This document shows positions 32,756 to 43,950 of a stretch of DNA of 64,000 nucleotides, piece by piece. A model generated the notes under the pieces. The model made no database searches. It was not told where the DNA came from and worked only from the letters and a program-made list of their open reading frames with translations. The DNA is from Girardinichthys multiradiatus (taxonomy: Eukaryota; Chordata; Actinopteri; Cyprinodontiformes; Goodeidae), in assembly GCF_021462225.1 (NCBI RefSeq), contig NC_061812.1, positions 46,109,363-46,173,362 on the forward strand, in the 5' to 3' direction. Positions within the stretch are counted from its first letter, which is position 1, and each line of letters starts with the position of its first letter. Position numbers and translations under genes: made by a program.

Positions 32756-33354
32756 GGAGACATCTCTAATTCTATTCATAAGTTGTTCATTCAAGCTCAC
32801 GTCATTATCAGCGTTCGTGTCTTCCTCTGGGGTCTGAGCGCCAAAGACATTCTTGTAAATAAACTTTTCTAATCGCCACCTATGTGTCTTTTCATTGTGA
32901 GTCTTACAGGATTGAAATGGAGTTTTGACGAAAATTCAATCTGGAAGACTCACCCCCTCCTTTGCTCTGTCCAATGACTCTACCATGCGTCCTTGCTCCA
33001 GCCAATCAACCTCGAGTCGCATTTCCTCTCCAGCCAATCACCGTCCAAGGCTCTTCTTTAAAGATATTCACTCACGGACTTCCTCGCTCTTCAAGCTGAG
33101 CTGTGACCCTCCTCCTCCCCACCTCCACCATCTGGCTTCCTAGCTCCTCCTGATTTCCCTACCTCCTCAGGCCTCCACTCCACCCCCAGTCGAATCCTTG
33201 GAGGGAGACATCTCTAATTCTATTCATAAGTTGTTCATTCAAGCTCAAGTCATTCTCAGCGTTCGTGTCCGAGCAGCAAAGACATTTTTTAAAATAAACT
33301 TCTCTAATTGCCACCCATGTGTCTTTTCCTTGTGAGTCTTACAGGATTGAAATG
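32756..33354 (+). repeat. Split repeats B1, A2 and B2
   Basis: B1 32756-32918, a 19-bp spacer, A2 32938-33103, a C-rich linker of about 96 bp, B2 33200-33354. B2 lacks about 11 bp present in B1. Confidence 0.85.
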
Positions 33355-33359
33355 TGATT

Positions 33360-34310
33360 CAAAACTCTAACCAGACCAACCAGGGTGGTTTGCCTCCAGC
33401 TTCCAGATGGGACTCTGACCAATGATCCCAGCACCAAGAAGGAGCATGCTGTGGGTTTTTACAGCGTCCTCTTCAGGCGGCAGGTTTGCAACAGAAGCTG
33501 CATGGATGTTCCACTCGATGGCCTACCTCAACTTACTGCTGTAGATTCGAAAGACTGGAGTTTCCTTGGAGGAAGTGACTGTTGTTGGACAAATGGCTTC
33601 TGGTAAGACTCCAGGTTTGGATGGTTTAACAGCAGACTTTTATAAAGACTTTTGGAGGCTGTTGGCTGAAGACTTATGGGAAGTGCTTCAGGAATACACC
33701 TGAACAAGTATTTTGCCATCATCCTGTCGTCATGCTGTCGTCACGCTGTACTTTCCTTACTTCCAAAAATAGGGGACTTGACCCTGCTAAAAAACGGCCG
33801 ACATGTTGCTTTACTTTGTGTGGATTATAAACTCCTTTCTAAAGGACTCTCTAGCACACTGAAGGACTTTCTGGAATATATTATACACAGAGATCAGTTG
33901 TACTGTGTACCTTACAGATCTATCATGGATAATCTTGTTTGACATCTGTAAACTTTATGAAATTAATGCTGCTAACAATACTCTGTCTGACCAATGGGAT
34001 GATGAGGATGAGTATGCGTTTCCTTCTTTGGCGGTCTCAGTACAAACCCCTGAGAAACAGTTGGGTGGCCTCCAGTGGAGGATTATACATGGGGCCTTAG
34101 CTACAAATAGGTATCTGGAACACCTTAATCCTGACATTAGTGTTATCTGTCATTATTTTTCCCAAGAGTAAACATTGTATCCCATGAGTGTTCAAGATCG
34201 AATCCTCCTTTGTTCGTTTACATCATTTGTTTGGTGGACTTAATGTAAAGTTTTCTAATTGCATTTTTATTAATGGTACTGCACTAAAAAGAAATCTGTT
34301 CACACACTTT
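33360..34310 (+). pseudogene. Tx1-like L1 LINE: ORF2 reverse transcriptase pieces
   Basis: Continuation of the LINE from 28490. LPDGTLTNDPSTKKEHAVGF and FYSVLF mark the region before RT, then MASGKTPGLDG-type and LSLLPKIGDLTLLKNGRH (RT N-domain), and DQLYCVPYRSIMDNL. After an internal deletion that removes the catalytic palm, the C-terminal domain resumes (SLAVSVQTPEKQLGGLQWRI, then ATNRYLEHLNPDISV). At about 34310 the LINE is lost again. Confidence 0.65.
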
Positions 34311-34849
34311 TAAATTTCATTATTGGTGTCAAGTTTCCATCTGAAGTCACTTCAGCATTTTCCCAATCTTGAAAAGGCTTGCTTCCTCCAAAGAGACGCA
34401 GGAACAACTCAACTCAGTCACATTTGTTTATTCATCCTTTCTTTTTAGATGGATCTCAACAGCAATGCAACATTTGTAGGACATAAGTAGGTTGATAACC
34501 TACAAACAGATGAGATAAACATTAAATATCAGAAACAACAATGTACTAACTTTGACTTTTAATATTTAACTAGTTTCTTAATTAATGCTTTTAATAATTT
34601 ACTTTTAACTTAACAGTGAATGAAATAGGTAAATTATGTTGCAAACCGTGCATACTTATATGTATCCAACCACAAACAATCAGCAAATTTCAGTACCGTT
34701 TTAGTTTTTTGAATTAAATATGAATTGTGTACTTTAAATAATATTGTCCAGTTCCTACCAGTGGTGTCTTTGGAGAAGCTTTCAGCTGAAGTTCTTTCTC
34801 TAAATAGAAATCAATCTGAGCACAGCGGCCCGATCCTCGGATGCTTAGG
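34311..34849. other. Uncharacterised sequence between Tx1 fragment and Rex3
   Basis: AT-rich, no supported frame. The stretch CAACTCAGTCACATTTGTTTATTCATCC near 34415-34445 might be an LTR or transposon end, but no partner terminus was found. Confidence 0.25.
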
Positions 34850-37545
34850 CTGGCTCTAGGGATGAGGAATGTCACCTCGCTGGGGGGAAGGAGCCTGAGC
34901 TTGTGCGGGAGGTCGAGAGATATCAACTAGAAATAGTGAGGCTCACCTCCACGCACAGGGTGGGCTCGGGAACCCATCTTCTTGAGAAGGGTCAGACTCT
35001 CTTCTACTCTGGAGTGGCCCACGGGGAGAGGCGGCAGGCTGGTGTGGGTTTGCTTATTGCCCCCCAGCTCAGCCGTCTCGCGTTGGGGTTTACCCCAGTG
35101 GATGAAAGGGTCGCATCCCTGTGCCTTTGGGTTGGGGATAGGTCTCTGACTGTCGTTTCGGCCTACGGGCCGAGCAATAGTGCGGAGTACCCGGCCTTCT
35201 TGGTGTCCTTGTTGGGGGTGCTGGATAGTGCCCCTCCCGGGGACTCCATTATTCTGCTGGGGGACTTAAATGCCCACGTGGGAAACGACAGTGACACCTG
35301 GAGAGGCGTGGTTGGGAGGAATGTCCACCCCGAATTGAATCCGAGTGGTATTTTGTTATTGGACTTCTGTGCTAGTCATGGATTGTCCATAATGAACACC
35401 ATGTTCAAGCATAAGGGTGTCCATCAGTGCACTTGGCACCAGGACACCCTAGTCAGGAGGTCAATGATCGACTTTGTTGTCGTATCATCAGACCTTCGGC
35501 CGCATGTTTTGGACACTCGGGTGAAGAGAGGGGCTAAGCTGTCCACTGATCACCACCTGGTGGTGAGTTGGATCCGCTGGAGGAGGAGAAAGCCGGACAG
35601 AGTTGGCAGGCCCAAGCGCATAGTGAGGGTCTGCCGGGAACGCCTGGCGGAGACCTCGGCTAGGGATGTTTCCAATTACCACCTCCAGGAGAGCTTTGAC
35701 CAGATTCTGGGGGATGTTGGACCATGTTCTCCGCATCTATTGTCGATGCTGCTGCCCGTAGCTGTGGCCGCAAGGTCTGCGGTGCCTGTCGCAGCGGCAA
35801 TCCCAGAACCCGGTGGTGGACACCGGCAGTAAGGGATGCTGTCAAGCTGAAGAAGGAGTCCTATCGGCTGCGGTTGGCTTGTGGGACTCCTGAGGCGGCT
35901 GACGGGTACCGTGAGGCCAAGCGTGCTGTGGCCCGGGCTGCGGCAGAGGCAAAAACACGGGCCTTGGAGGAGTTCGGTGAGGCCATGGAGAAGGACTACC
36001 GGTTTGCCTCGAAGCGATCCTGGCAAACCGCCTGGCGCCACAGGAGGGAGCTTCGGGGGTGGATGAGATCTGCCCTGAGTACCTCAAATCTTTCGATGTT
36101 GTGAGGCTGTCATGGTTGACACGCCTCTTCAACATTGCGTGGTGGTCATGGACAGTGCCTCTGGACAAGAATGTAGGTGGTCCCCCTACATAAGAAGGGT
36201 GACCGGAGGGTGTGTTCCAACTACAGGGGGATCACACTCCTCAGCCTCCCTGGTAAGGCCTACGCCAGGGTATTGGAGAGGGGAGTCCAGCCGATACTCA
36301 AACCTCGGCTTCAGGAGGAGCAGTGTGGTTTTCGTCCCGGCCGTGGAACACTGGACCAGCTCTATACCCTCTACAGGGTGCTCGAGGGTTCATGGGAGTT
36401 TGCCCAACCGGTTCACATGTGTTTTTGTGGACCTGGACAAGGCATTCGACTGTGTCCCTCATGATGCCCTGAGGGGTTGCTCCAGGAGTATGGAATCAGG
36501 GGCCCTTTATTAGGGGCCATCCGGTCCCTGTACGAGCGGAGTTTGGTCCGCATTGCCAGCACTAAGTCATACCTGTCCCCGGTGCATGTTGGACTCCGGC
36601 AGGGCTGCCCTTTGTCACTGGTCCTTTTCATAACTTTTATGGACAGGATTTCTAGACACAGCCAAGGGCCGGAGGGGTTTATGGTTTGGGGACCAGTGGA
36701 TTTCGTCTCTTCTTTTTGCAGATGACGTGGTCCTGCTTGCCCCCTCTAGCCAAGACCTACAGCATGCGCTGTGGCAGTTTGCAGCCGAGTGTGAAGCGGC
36801 TGGGATGAAGATCAGCTCCACCAAGTCAGAGGCTATGGTACTCGACCGGAAAAGGGTGGCTTGTCCTCTTCAGGTTGGAGGGGAGTTCCTGCCTCAAGTG
36901 GATGAGTTCAAGTATCTCGGGGTCTTGTTCATGAGTGAGGAAGAATGGAGCGGGAGATCGACAGACGGATCGGTGCGGCTGCCGCAGTGATAGGGGCACT
37001 GTGCCAGTCCATTTTGATGAAGAGAGAGCTGAGCCGAAAAACGAAGCTTTTGATTTACCGGTCGGTCTATGTTCCTACCCTCACCTATGGCCATGAACTT
37101 TGGGTCATGACCGAAAGAACGAGATCCCGGATACAAGCGGCTGAAATGAGCTTCCTCCATAGGGTGGCCGGGCACTCCATTAGAGATAGGGTGAGGAGCT
37201 CGGCCATCCGGGAGGGGCTCAGAGTAGTGCTGCTGCTCCTCCATATCGTGAGAAGCCAGTTGAGGTGGCTCGGGGATCTATACCGGATGCCTCCTGGACG
37301 CCTTTCTCGGGAGGTGTTCCAGGCACATCCCACCGGGAGGAGGCCCATGGGATGGTCCAGGACACGCTGGAGGGATTAAGTCTCTCGGCTGGCCTGGGAA
37401 CGTCTTGGGCTCCCCTTCGGAGAAGCTGGAGAAGGTGTCTGGGGAGAGGGACATCTTGGTGTCTCTGCTGAATCTGTTGCCCCCACGACCCGGTCCCGGA
37501 TAAGCGGAAAACGACGAGTACGATTACGAGTTCGAGTACAAGTAG
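34850..37545 (+). mobile_element. Rex3 (RTE-clade LINE), copy 2, most complete
   Basis: Covers endonuclease, RT and C-terminal domain. The open part 34903-35832 is the APE endonuclease, with [23 protein letters not shown] (GDLN catalytic block) and [11 protein letters not shown] (final DH pair). RT pieces: NYRGITLLSLPGKAYARVL, EEQCGFRPGRGTLDQLY, CFCGPGQGIR (motif A damaged), LRQGCPLSLVLF and FADDVVLLAPSS. The C-terminal YRMPPGRLS and RPMGWSRTRW end near 37380. At least four frame changes inactivate it. It lies between Tx1 LINE segments (34310 and 37545), so it probably inserted there. Confidence 0.85.
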
Positions 37546-37690
37546 TTGCCAAAGATTGTGTGGATTTTAAGTTTCTTAAGTTGGCAAGAAATATAGATGT
37601 CTTTCTAGGCAAGTGAGGTATAAATAATGTTTTGTGTTCAGTTTATGAAGCATCTTTAGTTTTTACTTTTTGATTGTTACAATTTAACAT
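37546..37690 (+). pseudogene. Tx1-like L1 LINE: ORF2 C-terminal end
   Basis: Reads as a diverged copy of 42005-42110 (FLKLAR then NIDVFLGK followed by ATAATGTTTTGTGTTC). It is plausibly the end of the LINE whose earlier part is at 33360-34310, separated by Rex3. Confidence 0.5.
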
Positions 37691-38044
37691 TTTTGTTTTG
37701 TGACTGACAATTTTTTATTGTTGCAATGTGTTGCAATGAGTAATCTTTCTTGAGTGTGTTGGTGATGTGAGGCTGCATGTGGTAACTCTGACAGAAAGAG
37801 TGGAAGAATTATATCTAACAGTTTGTGATCTTTTTTTCACCTTGATTGTATAAGCTTTGTTTGTTTTTAGTAAGACAAATAGTGCATTTTCCAGGGACAA
37901 CAGATGAAAAATAGCCTTTTGGCTAATTCTGGCGCATTCACAGATTGTTAATTAATTGGCATTGTTCCTACCAAATAAAAAAAAACGTGTACAGTATCTG
38001 TGTGAAGGTTCTGAATTTATGCTCTGTGGCTATAGTGTGGATAT
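37691..38044. other. No recognisable feature
   Basis: AT-rich; A-run at 37975-37985. No gene or repeat boundary supported. Confidence 0.3.
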
Positions 38045-38185
38045 CAAGGTGGACTGAGCTTTTTGACACCCAAGAGGCTGTTGGCGGTCCCTGTACAAAC
38101 CCCCTATTGCGAAACAGGTGGGTGACCTCCAGTGGAGGATTGTGCATTGGACCATAGCTAAAAACAGGTATCTGGCACACTGTAA
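38045..38185 (+). pseudogene. Second Tx1-like L1 fragment, interrupted by a SINE and a LINE
   Basis: GDLQWRIVHWTIAKNRYLAH corresponds to the same ORF2 region as 34065-34125. The next coding bases (TTTAATCCTGATATCAGTG) appear only after the SINE at about 38446, and the C-terminus (EETLYHTFIECSRLNPL) only after the LINE, at 41700. Confidence 0.65.
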
Positions 38186-38445
38186 GGCGACTGTGGCTCA
38201 GTAGGAAGAGTAGTCGTCTTGCAATCAGAAGGTTGTGGCTTCGATTTCAGCTTCCTCCTGCCATATGTTAATGTGCCCCTGGGCAAGGCACTTAACCTCA
38301 AGTTGCCTACTGATCTGCGTATCGGTGTATGAATGTGTGAGCGTTAGTGAGTGCGATTGGGTGAATGTGGCTCTAGTGTAAAGCGCTTTGAGCGGTCTGT
38401 ATGACTGGAAAAGCGCTATATAAGTTCAGTCCATTTACTTTAATC
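38186..38445 (+). repeat. tRNA-derived SINE
   Basis: Head: GCGACTGTGGCTCAGTAGGA with an A-box-like TGGCTCAGTAGG, then GGTTGTGGCTTCGATTTC as a B-box. The body has CCCCTGGGCAAGGCACTTAACC, and the tail AAGCGCTATATAAGTTCAGTCC. It splits a Tx1 reading frame exactly between two recognisable codon blocks. Confidence 0.8.
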
Positions 38446-38505
38446 CTGATATCAGTGTCCTTAATTCTAATTCTAAGAATTTAATCCTGTCCTTGAATTC
38501 TAGAA

Positions 38506-38697
38506 TTGCGCTGCTCAAGGTGGCAGCAAGTTGGAGTAGCTCTGTTACTTTTGATTCTGATTTATTCTTTTTTGGGAACTATTCCTCTTGTGCTGGATAC
38601 AGTTGATTTTTTTGAACGACTGTCCACTCCGGTGTCGGATGCTGTGCAGCTTGGAGGATTTTACTTAATACTTTCTATTTTTGGACATTTGTTATGA
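38506..38697 (+). pseudogene. Short hydrophobic ORF upstream of the LINE endonuclease
   Basis: Some 60 codons with two hydrophobic segments (VALLLLILIYSFLGTIPLVL and LGGFYLILSIFGHLL), overlapping the next frame at ATGATG. It begins at a TTG, so the real start may be a later or lost ATG. Compare the membrane-type ORF at 4921-5241 in another element. Function unknown. Confidence 0.3.
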
Positions 38698-39467
38698 TGC
38701 ATTGCCATAGCAACGGGGTTGTTTCTTACAACCGGGAGCAGCTGATTAATATCTCAAAAGCTCAAATAATACTCCAACTACAACCCCAAATCCCTGATGA
38801 GTTGAAAAGGAGACACCGTAGATGCAGAGCAGGAGCTAAGAGAAGAGAGAGAAGGAGGAAGTTCAAACCATCTCTTCCATCAATTATGATGGGCAATGTG
38901 AGATCGTTGGGAAACAAGTTGGATTAACTCCAAGCCCTACAAAGGACCCAGCCAGAGTACCGGGCATTTAGTATTATGTGTTTTACTGAGACATGGCTGC
39001 AGGATCATATCCCTGACTCCAGCGTCTCTCTGCCGGGCTTTTTAACCATACGAGCAGACAGAGATTTAAAGAGGAGCGGCAAATGTAAAGGAGGTGGACT
39101 GGCAGTACTCGTGAACAACATATGGTGTAATCCAGGACATGTTACTGTGAAGTGTCGTCTCTGCAGTCCAGATATTGAACTGGTGGCAGTAAGTTTTCGT
39201 CCATATTATTTATCCAGAGAGTTCACCAGTGTTATTTTGGCAACAGTTTACGTTCCACCTTCCGATGTTGACAACACTGCATGTGATGCCATCAGCTCAG
39301 TTGTTGCTAAGCTACAGACACAAAACCCCAATGCTTTTGTGGCAATTTCTGGTGATTTTAACCATGCTTCACTCTCTGCTACACTTCCAATGTTTCAACA
39401 ATTTGTCAGCTGCTCTACCAGAGAAAACAAAACATTGGATTTGCTTTATGCAAATGTCAAGGACTGA
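38694..39467 (+). pseudogene. LINE ORF2 endonuclease domain
   Basis: After a Lys/Arg-rich N-terminus comes IMMGNVRSLGNKLD (catalytic-type Asn), an in-frame TAA at 38925-38927, MCFTETWLQ (Glu), VILATVYVPP, FVAISGDFNHASLS (GDFN) and TRENKTLDLLYANVKD. The frame stops at 39467, while SDHNPVFLC-like sequence (final DH, about 39502) continues in another frame. APE-type endonucleases nick the target for reverse transcription. Two lesions prevent a continuous product. Confidence 0.75.
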
Positions 39468-40196
39468 TACATCTCTACAGCAAGACCTCCTCTAGGCAAA
39501 TCAGATCACAATCCTGTTTTTCTCTGCTCGAGATATAAGCCCCTTGTTCAGAGGCAACCTGTAATAAAGAGGACTGTGAGAAAAGGGTCACAGGAAGCTG
39601 AAGAAGCTCTGCAAAGTTGCTTTGAGGATACAGACTGGGACACACTATGCCAGCCACATGGAGAGGACATCAATGTCATGACTGAGTGTGTAACCGACTA
39701 TATAAACTTCTGTGTGGATAACATCATCCCCACCAGAACCGTGAGATGCTTCCCCAATAACAAACCTTGGATCACCAGTGACCTGAAGGACCTGCTTAAC
39801 AAGAAAAAAAGAGCCTTCAGAGAGGCAGACAGAGAATTATTGAGGAGTATACAGAAGCAACTTAAAGTCAAGATAAGAGACAGCAAGGAGGTGTACAAGA
39901 AGAAGCTGGAGAGCAAGCTCCAGCAAAACAATATCAGAGATGTGTGGACAGGGATGAAGAAGATCACAGGCTTCAAGCAGAAGGATGATCGGATCAATGG
40001 AGGTCAGGACAGATCCAATGAACTGAACACATTCTTCAATAGGTTCAGTTCAGAAACAAGCTTCGCATCCTCCTCTCCTGCTCACAGCCAAACAGACATT
40101 CCACCTTCCTTTGACCCACAGGACCCACAGCTGTCCAGTAACACCTCACATTTTTTATCTTCCACCTAAGCCCTATACCCTTCTGCTTCTACATGT

Positions 40197-41360
40197 TTGC
40201 CTTCAACCATATCAGAAGATGCTGATGCTTCCTTTGCTTCCTCCTTCCACCTGTGTGTCTCAAGAAGTCAAGTGAAGATGCAACTGGAGAGACTGAATTG
40301 GAATAAGGCTGCAGGTCCAGATCATGTCAGCCCTAGAGTCCTGAAGGCCTGTGCAGAGCAGCTCTGTGGGAATCTGCAGCACCTCTTCAACCTTAGCCTG
40401 GCCCAGAAGAAGGTTCCGGTGTTGTGGAAGATCTCCTATCTTGTTCCGGTACCAAGGAAAACTCACCCATCAGTCCTCAATGACTATAGACCTGTTGCCC
40501 TGACATCTCACATCATGAAGGTCCTAGAGAGACTCCTGTTGGCCCACCCGAGTAAGCAAACAGTAAACCATCAGGCCCCCATTCAGTTTGCTTATCGCTG
40601 TGGAGTTGGAGTTGAAGATGCCATGATACACCTGCTTCAACAAACCCACTGTCATCTGGACAAAGCCAGTAGCACTGTGAGGATCATGTTCTTTGATTTC
40701 TCCAGTGCATTTAATACAATCCAACCTGATTTGCTTTGTCAGAAACTCCAGAAGACTCAGGTGGAGGCCTCAACAATCTCCTGGATCAAAGACTACCTGA
40801 CAAACAGACCACATTTTGTGAGACTGAAGGGTTGTGAGTCTAACCAGGTAGTCAGCAGCACAGGAGCACCACAGGGGACTGTACTCTCACCATTCCTTTT
40901 CACTCTGTACACCTCAGACTTCCAGTACAAGACAGACTCCTGTCATCTGCAGAAATACTATGATTCTGCAGTCGTGGGGTGGATCAGAGATGGACAAGAA
41001 GCTGAGTACAGGAAGGTGGTGGACCGCTTTGTGGCGTGGTGTGGAAACAATCCTCTCATTTTGAACGTGACTAAAAGAAAGGAGATGATTGTAGATTTTA
41101 AGAGAAACAGGAATAAGTCAAAAACTATTTATATCATGGGAGAAGAAGTGGAGGTGGTGGAGGAGTATAAATACCTCGGTGTTCACCTGGACAACAGACT
41201 AGAGTGGAGATGCAACTGTGAAGCCATCTACAAGAAGGGACAGAGCAGACTGTACTTCTTGAGGAAGCTAAAGACCTTTGGTGTTTGCAGCAAGATACTG
41301 CATATCTTCTATAAGTCTGTTGTGGAAAGTGTGATCTCTTCTACCATCATCTGCTGGTGA
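40197..41360 (+). pseudogene. LINE reverse transcriptase with damaged catalytic box
   Basis: A 387-codon open frame covers the RT: NWNKAAGPDHVSPRVL (N-domain), LNDYRPVALTSHIMKVLERL (fingers), motif A IMFFDFSSAFNTIQPDLL, motif B STGAPQGTVLSPFLF, and the thumb with YKYLGVHLDNRLEWR. Motif C, normally Y-x-D-D, reads QKYYDSAVVG, so the second catalytic Asp is lost and the first displaced. The protein would not polymerise DNA. The frame begins at ATG 40197 only because an upstream stop (near 40167) separates it from the linker; originally it was one ORF2. Confidence 0.85.
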
Positions 41361-41699
41361 AACAGCATCAGAGCCAGGGACTTAAAAAAGCTCAACAAAC
41401 TGATAAAAAAGGCTGGCTCTGTTCTGGGGAATCCTCTGGAACCTCAGGAGATCATTGTGGAGGGATGAATTCTTCATAAAATGAAGAACATTATGGAGAA
41501 CCCTAACCCTAACCACAGAGTGTCTTCAGCCAGAGGCTTCTTCAAATCTGCTGTAAGACGGAGTGCTACAGGATATCCTTCCTGCCCACAGCCATCCGCA
41601 TGTACAACGGCTCTTTGAAGAAACTCTCATAATGAGCTACAACAACATTTAACTTCCTTTTGGGATTAATAAAGTATTTTTGAATTGAATTGAATTGAA

Positions 41700-42110
41700 T
41701 TATTGTTTTCAGGAGGAAACTTTGTATCATACTTTTATTGAATGTTCAAGATTAAATCCTCTTTTTGTTCTTTTAGATCATCTGTTTGGTGGATTTGGAG
41801 TACAGTTTTCTAACTATTTTTATTTATTGCCCACGGTACTGTGTAAGAAAGAAATCTCAGATTCTTTTAATTTTCATTTCTGGGACTGCAAAACTAGCAA
41901 TATGGATGTCAAGAAAAAACAAAGTTAATGGACCTGAAACGGATGACACTCGTGTTTTATTTCAGACACTGGTAATTGCTCAAGTTCGTGTGGAATTTGA
42001 GTTTTTTAAGTTGACAAAGAACATGGATGTCTTTGTATGTAAGTGGGGTATTAATTATGTTTTGTGTATGGTGGATGAAGGATCTTCAGTTTTCGTTTTT
42101 TGATTCTTCC
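41700..42110 (+). pseudogene. Tx1-like L1 LINE: ORF2 C-terminus
   Basis: EETLYHTFIECSRLNPLFVL and LDHLFGGFG, then after a frameshift ISGTAKLAIWMSRKNKVN and LVIAQVRVEFEFFKL, the usual C-terminal end of fish Tx1 ORF2. It follows directly on the LINE tail at 41700. Confidence 0.65.
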
Positions 42111-42666
42111 AGTTTCACAGTCACTTCTTATTTTCTCAGGTTTAATGTCAGTGAACGTTGTCACCACAGTCACAAAGTGTGACGACAACTGTCTGTGATT
42201 TCCTGTGCTGAAATGTGTGATGCTGCAGTTGGGCAAATTATTAGCATGTTATTTCATTAGCAATCAGATGACATGAAGGTTGCTGTATATATGTATAGCT
42301 TCAACATTTGTCTTAAAGTTGCATTGAATGAGATGTTCTCACTTTAAATTGAGCTGAAATTACAGGGTATTGTATGGAGAGTTTCAAATTTTCTTTCCAT
42401 AGCATTTGTTTAAGGAATTTCCATTTAAAGATATTCTTAATGCCATAAACCCCACAATAAAATAAAAACTATTTAGGGTTTTTACAGAAATTACAGAGAA
42501 TTATTTGTTAAAACACCAACAATACTCTGCTTTATTAGTGTGGTTGAGTAGTCTTTTTAAACCATCATATAATTTAGTGTTGAAATGTTTTAGCTTTTTC
42601 ACTATTACATATGTTTTTAATGTGCTTTTTCCTTTCTTTCCTTTTTTCCTCATTTGCATATAAAAG
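42111..42666. other. No recognisable feature
   Basis: AT-rich; no reading frame, TIR or LTR end supported. Confidence 0.3.
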
Positions 42667-43950
42667 TGTCAGGATCTGTCACGGTTTACTTGGAATTGGA
42701 CCCCAGAATGCAGACGAGCAGGCAGCGTGATGGTAAGTGAAGAAAAGGTTTAATTACAAAAACTAACACTCAGCAGGAGGCAGGAACAAAACAAACGGGC
42801 AGGCAAGACAGGCATGGCATGATCAAAAAAAGACAAGATTTGGTTAGAGAACTAGACATGAGCATGAGAACAAGACATGAGCATGAGAGGTAGACATGAG
42901 CATGAGAGCTAGACATGAGCATGAGAGTGAAAGATTTTTCCACGAAGACAAACAGAGCAGGTGTGAATATATCGAGTGAAAACCAGGTGGAGCAAGGGGA
43001 CAGATTAACTTGGACAGGTGAGCCGAATAAACTTAATTGACAGACAGAACAAAACGTGGCTGCGGCAAAAACAGAGACTCTAATAAACAATCTAGAAAAA
43101 CATTAAACTAAAGCATAACCAGATCCGAAAACCAAACTTGACAAAACATGAACAAGACGACAAAACTAAAGCATGACCAGGACAATAACAGAAGCATGAT
43201 TCAAAATCTAAGAAGAATAATAACAAAAGAACGAGTCAAAACCTTAACTGTGAAAAACATAAGAAGAAACCCGAAACCAAAAACCAAACAACCCTACATC
43301 ATGACAGGATCTGCCATTTTGGACTTTGCTTTGGTTTTGTGTTTGCTTTGATTGAGCAGTTTATTTAGGTTTATTTACTCTTGCGTTGTGCTTAGTTTTA
43401 ATAATGTCTTCCTCCTGGCTTTAGACCCCTTTTTGTTATGACTTACCCAGTTGCTTGTTCCGCTTAATATTAGTTGTTCTTTCCCCACCCTTGCTTTACA
43501 GTATAGTTCCCTCTCGGTTAGTTTTTATAGTAATAGATCTCTTCGTTAATCCCTCATGTTTTAGTTGCTGTCAGTCAGTTATATTCTGTTATTAGTAATT
43601 CTGTTCATTTACGTTGCTCCTTCCACGTCCTTAGATTTAGTCCTTCGTAGACTTACTATTTATGTTAGCTTATGTTTAGGTTTCATTTGTTCTCCTTCGC
43701 CTCGTCCTGCCAGTTACCTGTCTTATTCCTGTGATGCACCTGTCTAACTCCTGCTTTTTTCCTGGGTCCCTGTCTACCTAGCTCCTGTTCAGTTCCTGTA
43801 AGTTCTGTTCGTCTTGTTTATTGTTTCCCGCACTACTGGCTGAGAATCCTGCATTGTTGAAACCTCAAAATAAATATGAAACAAAACCTTACCTCTTGGC
43901 TCTCGAGTATCTCCCTGCAAGCTGGTCCAACCCAAACCCATTCCATGACA
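42667..43950 (+). repeat. Solo LTR (outer) carrying a second solo LTR
   Basis: Begins TGTCAGGATC at 42667, is interrupted after 10 bases by an inner LTR, resumes at 43312 with TGCCATTTTGG and ends CCATGACA at 43950. It contains AATAAA at about 43871. Flanks AAAAG (42662-42666) and GAAAG (43951-43955) match at 4 of 5 bases, consistent with an old target duplication. Confidence 0.65.
42677..43306 (-). repeat. Solo LTR (inner), perfect GGATC target duplication
   Basis: Minus-strand ends TGTCATGATG...CCGTGACA. The 5 bases GGATC occur on both sides (42672-42676 and 43307-43311). Contains a 19-bp x 4 tandem repeat TAGACATGAGCATGAGAGC at 42852-42927. Confidence 0.75.

Larger units (their letters stand above)
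28495..33354 (+). mobile_element. Tyrosine-recombinase (Ngaro/DIRS-type) retrotransposon with A1-B1-A2-B2 repeats
   Basis: Layout: A1 (28495-28659), coding region, B1 (32756-32918), A2 (32938-33103), B2 (33200-33354). A1/A2 share CTGGAAGACTCACCCCCTCC through TCAAGCTGAGCTG. B1/B2 share GGAGACATCTCTAATTCTAT through GAGTCTTACAGGATTGAAAT. Split direct repeats plus RNase H and tyrosine recombinase remnants define Ngaro/DIRS-order elements, which integrate by recombinase and leave no target duplication. It interrupts a Tx1 LINE (26740-28490 and 33360 onward). An alternative is a full element followed by a deleted tandem copy. Confidence 0.6.
38500..41700 (+). mobile_element. L2/Rex1-group LINE, near full length
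   Basis: 5' region with a short hydrophobic ORF (38506-38697), ORF2 endonuclease (38694-39467), linker (39576-40169), RT (40197-41360), damaged C-terminus, and a 3' tail GGGATTAATAAAGTATTTTTGAATTGAATTGAATT. It lies within Tx1 sequence. Few lesions compared with neighbouring LINEs, so a younger insertion. Confidence 0.8.

Noticed and set aside
32015..32837. Ser/Leu-rich plus frames inside the tyrosine-recombinase element after the recombinase
   Set aside because: Overlapping frames of C/T-rich sequence without motifs; more likely UTR or non-coding spacer before B1.
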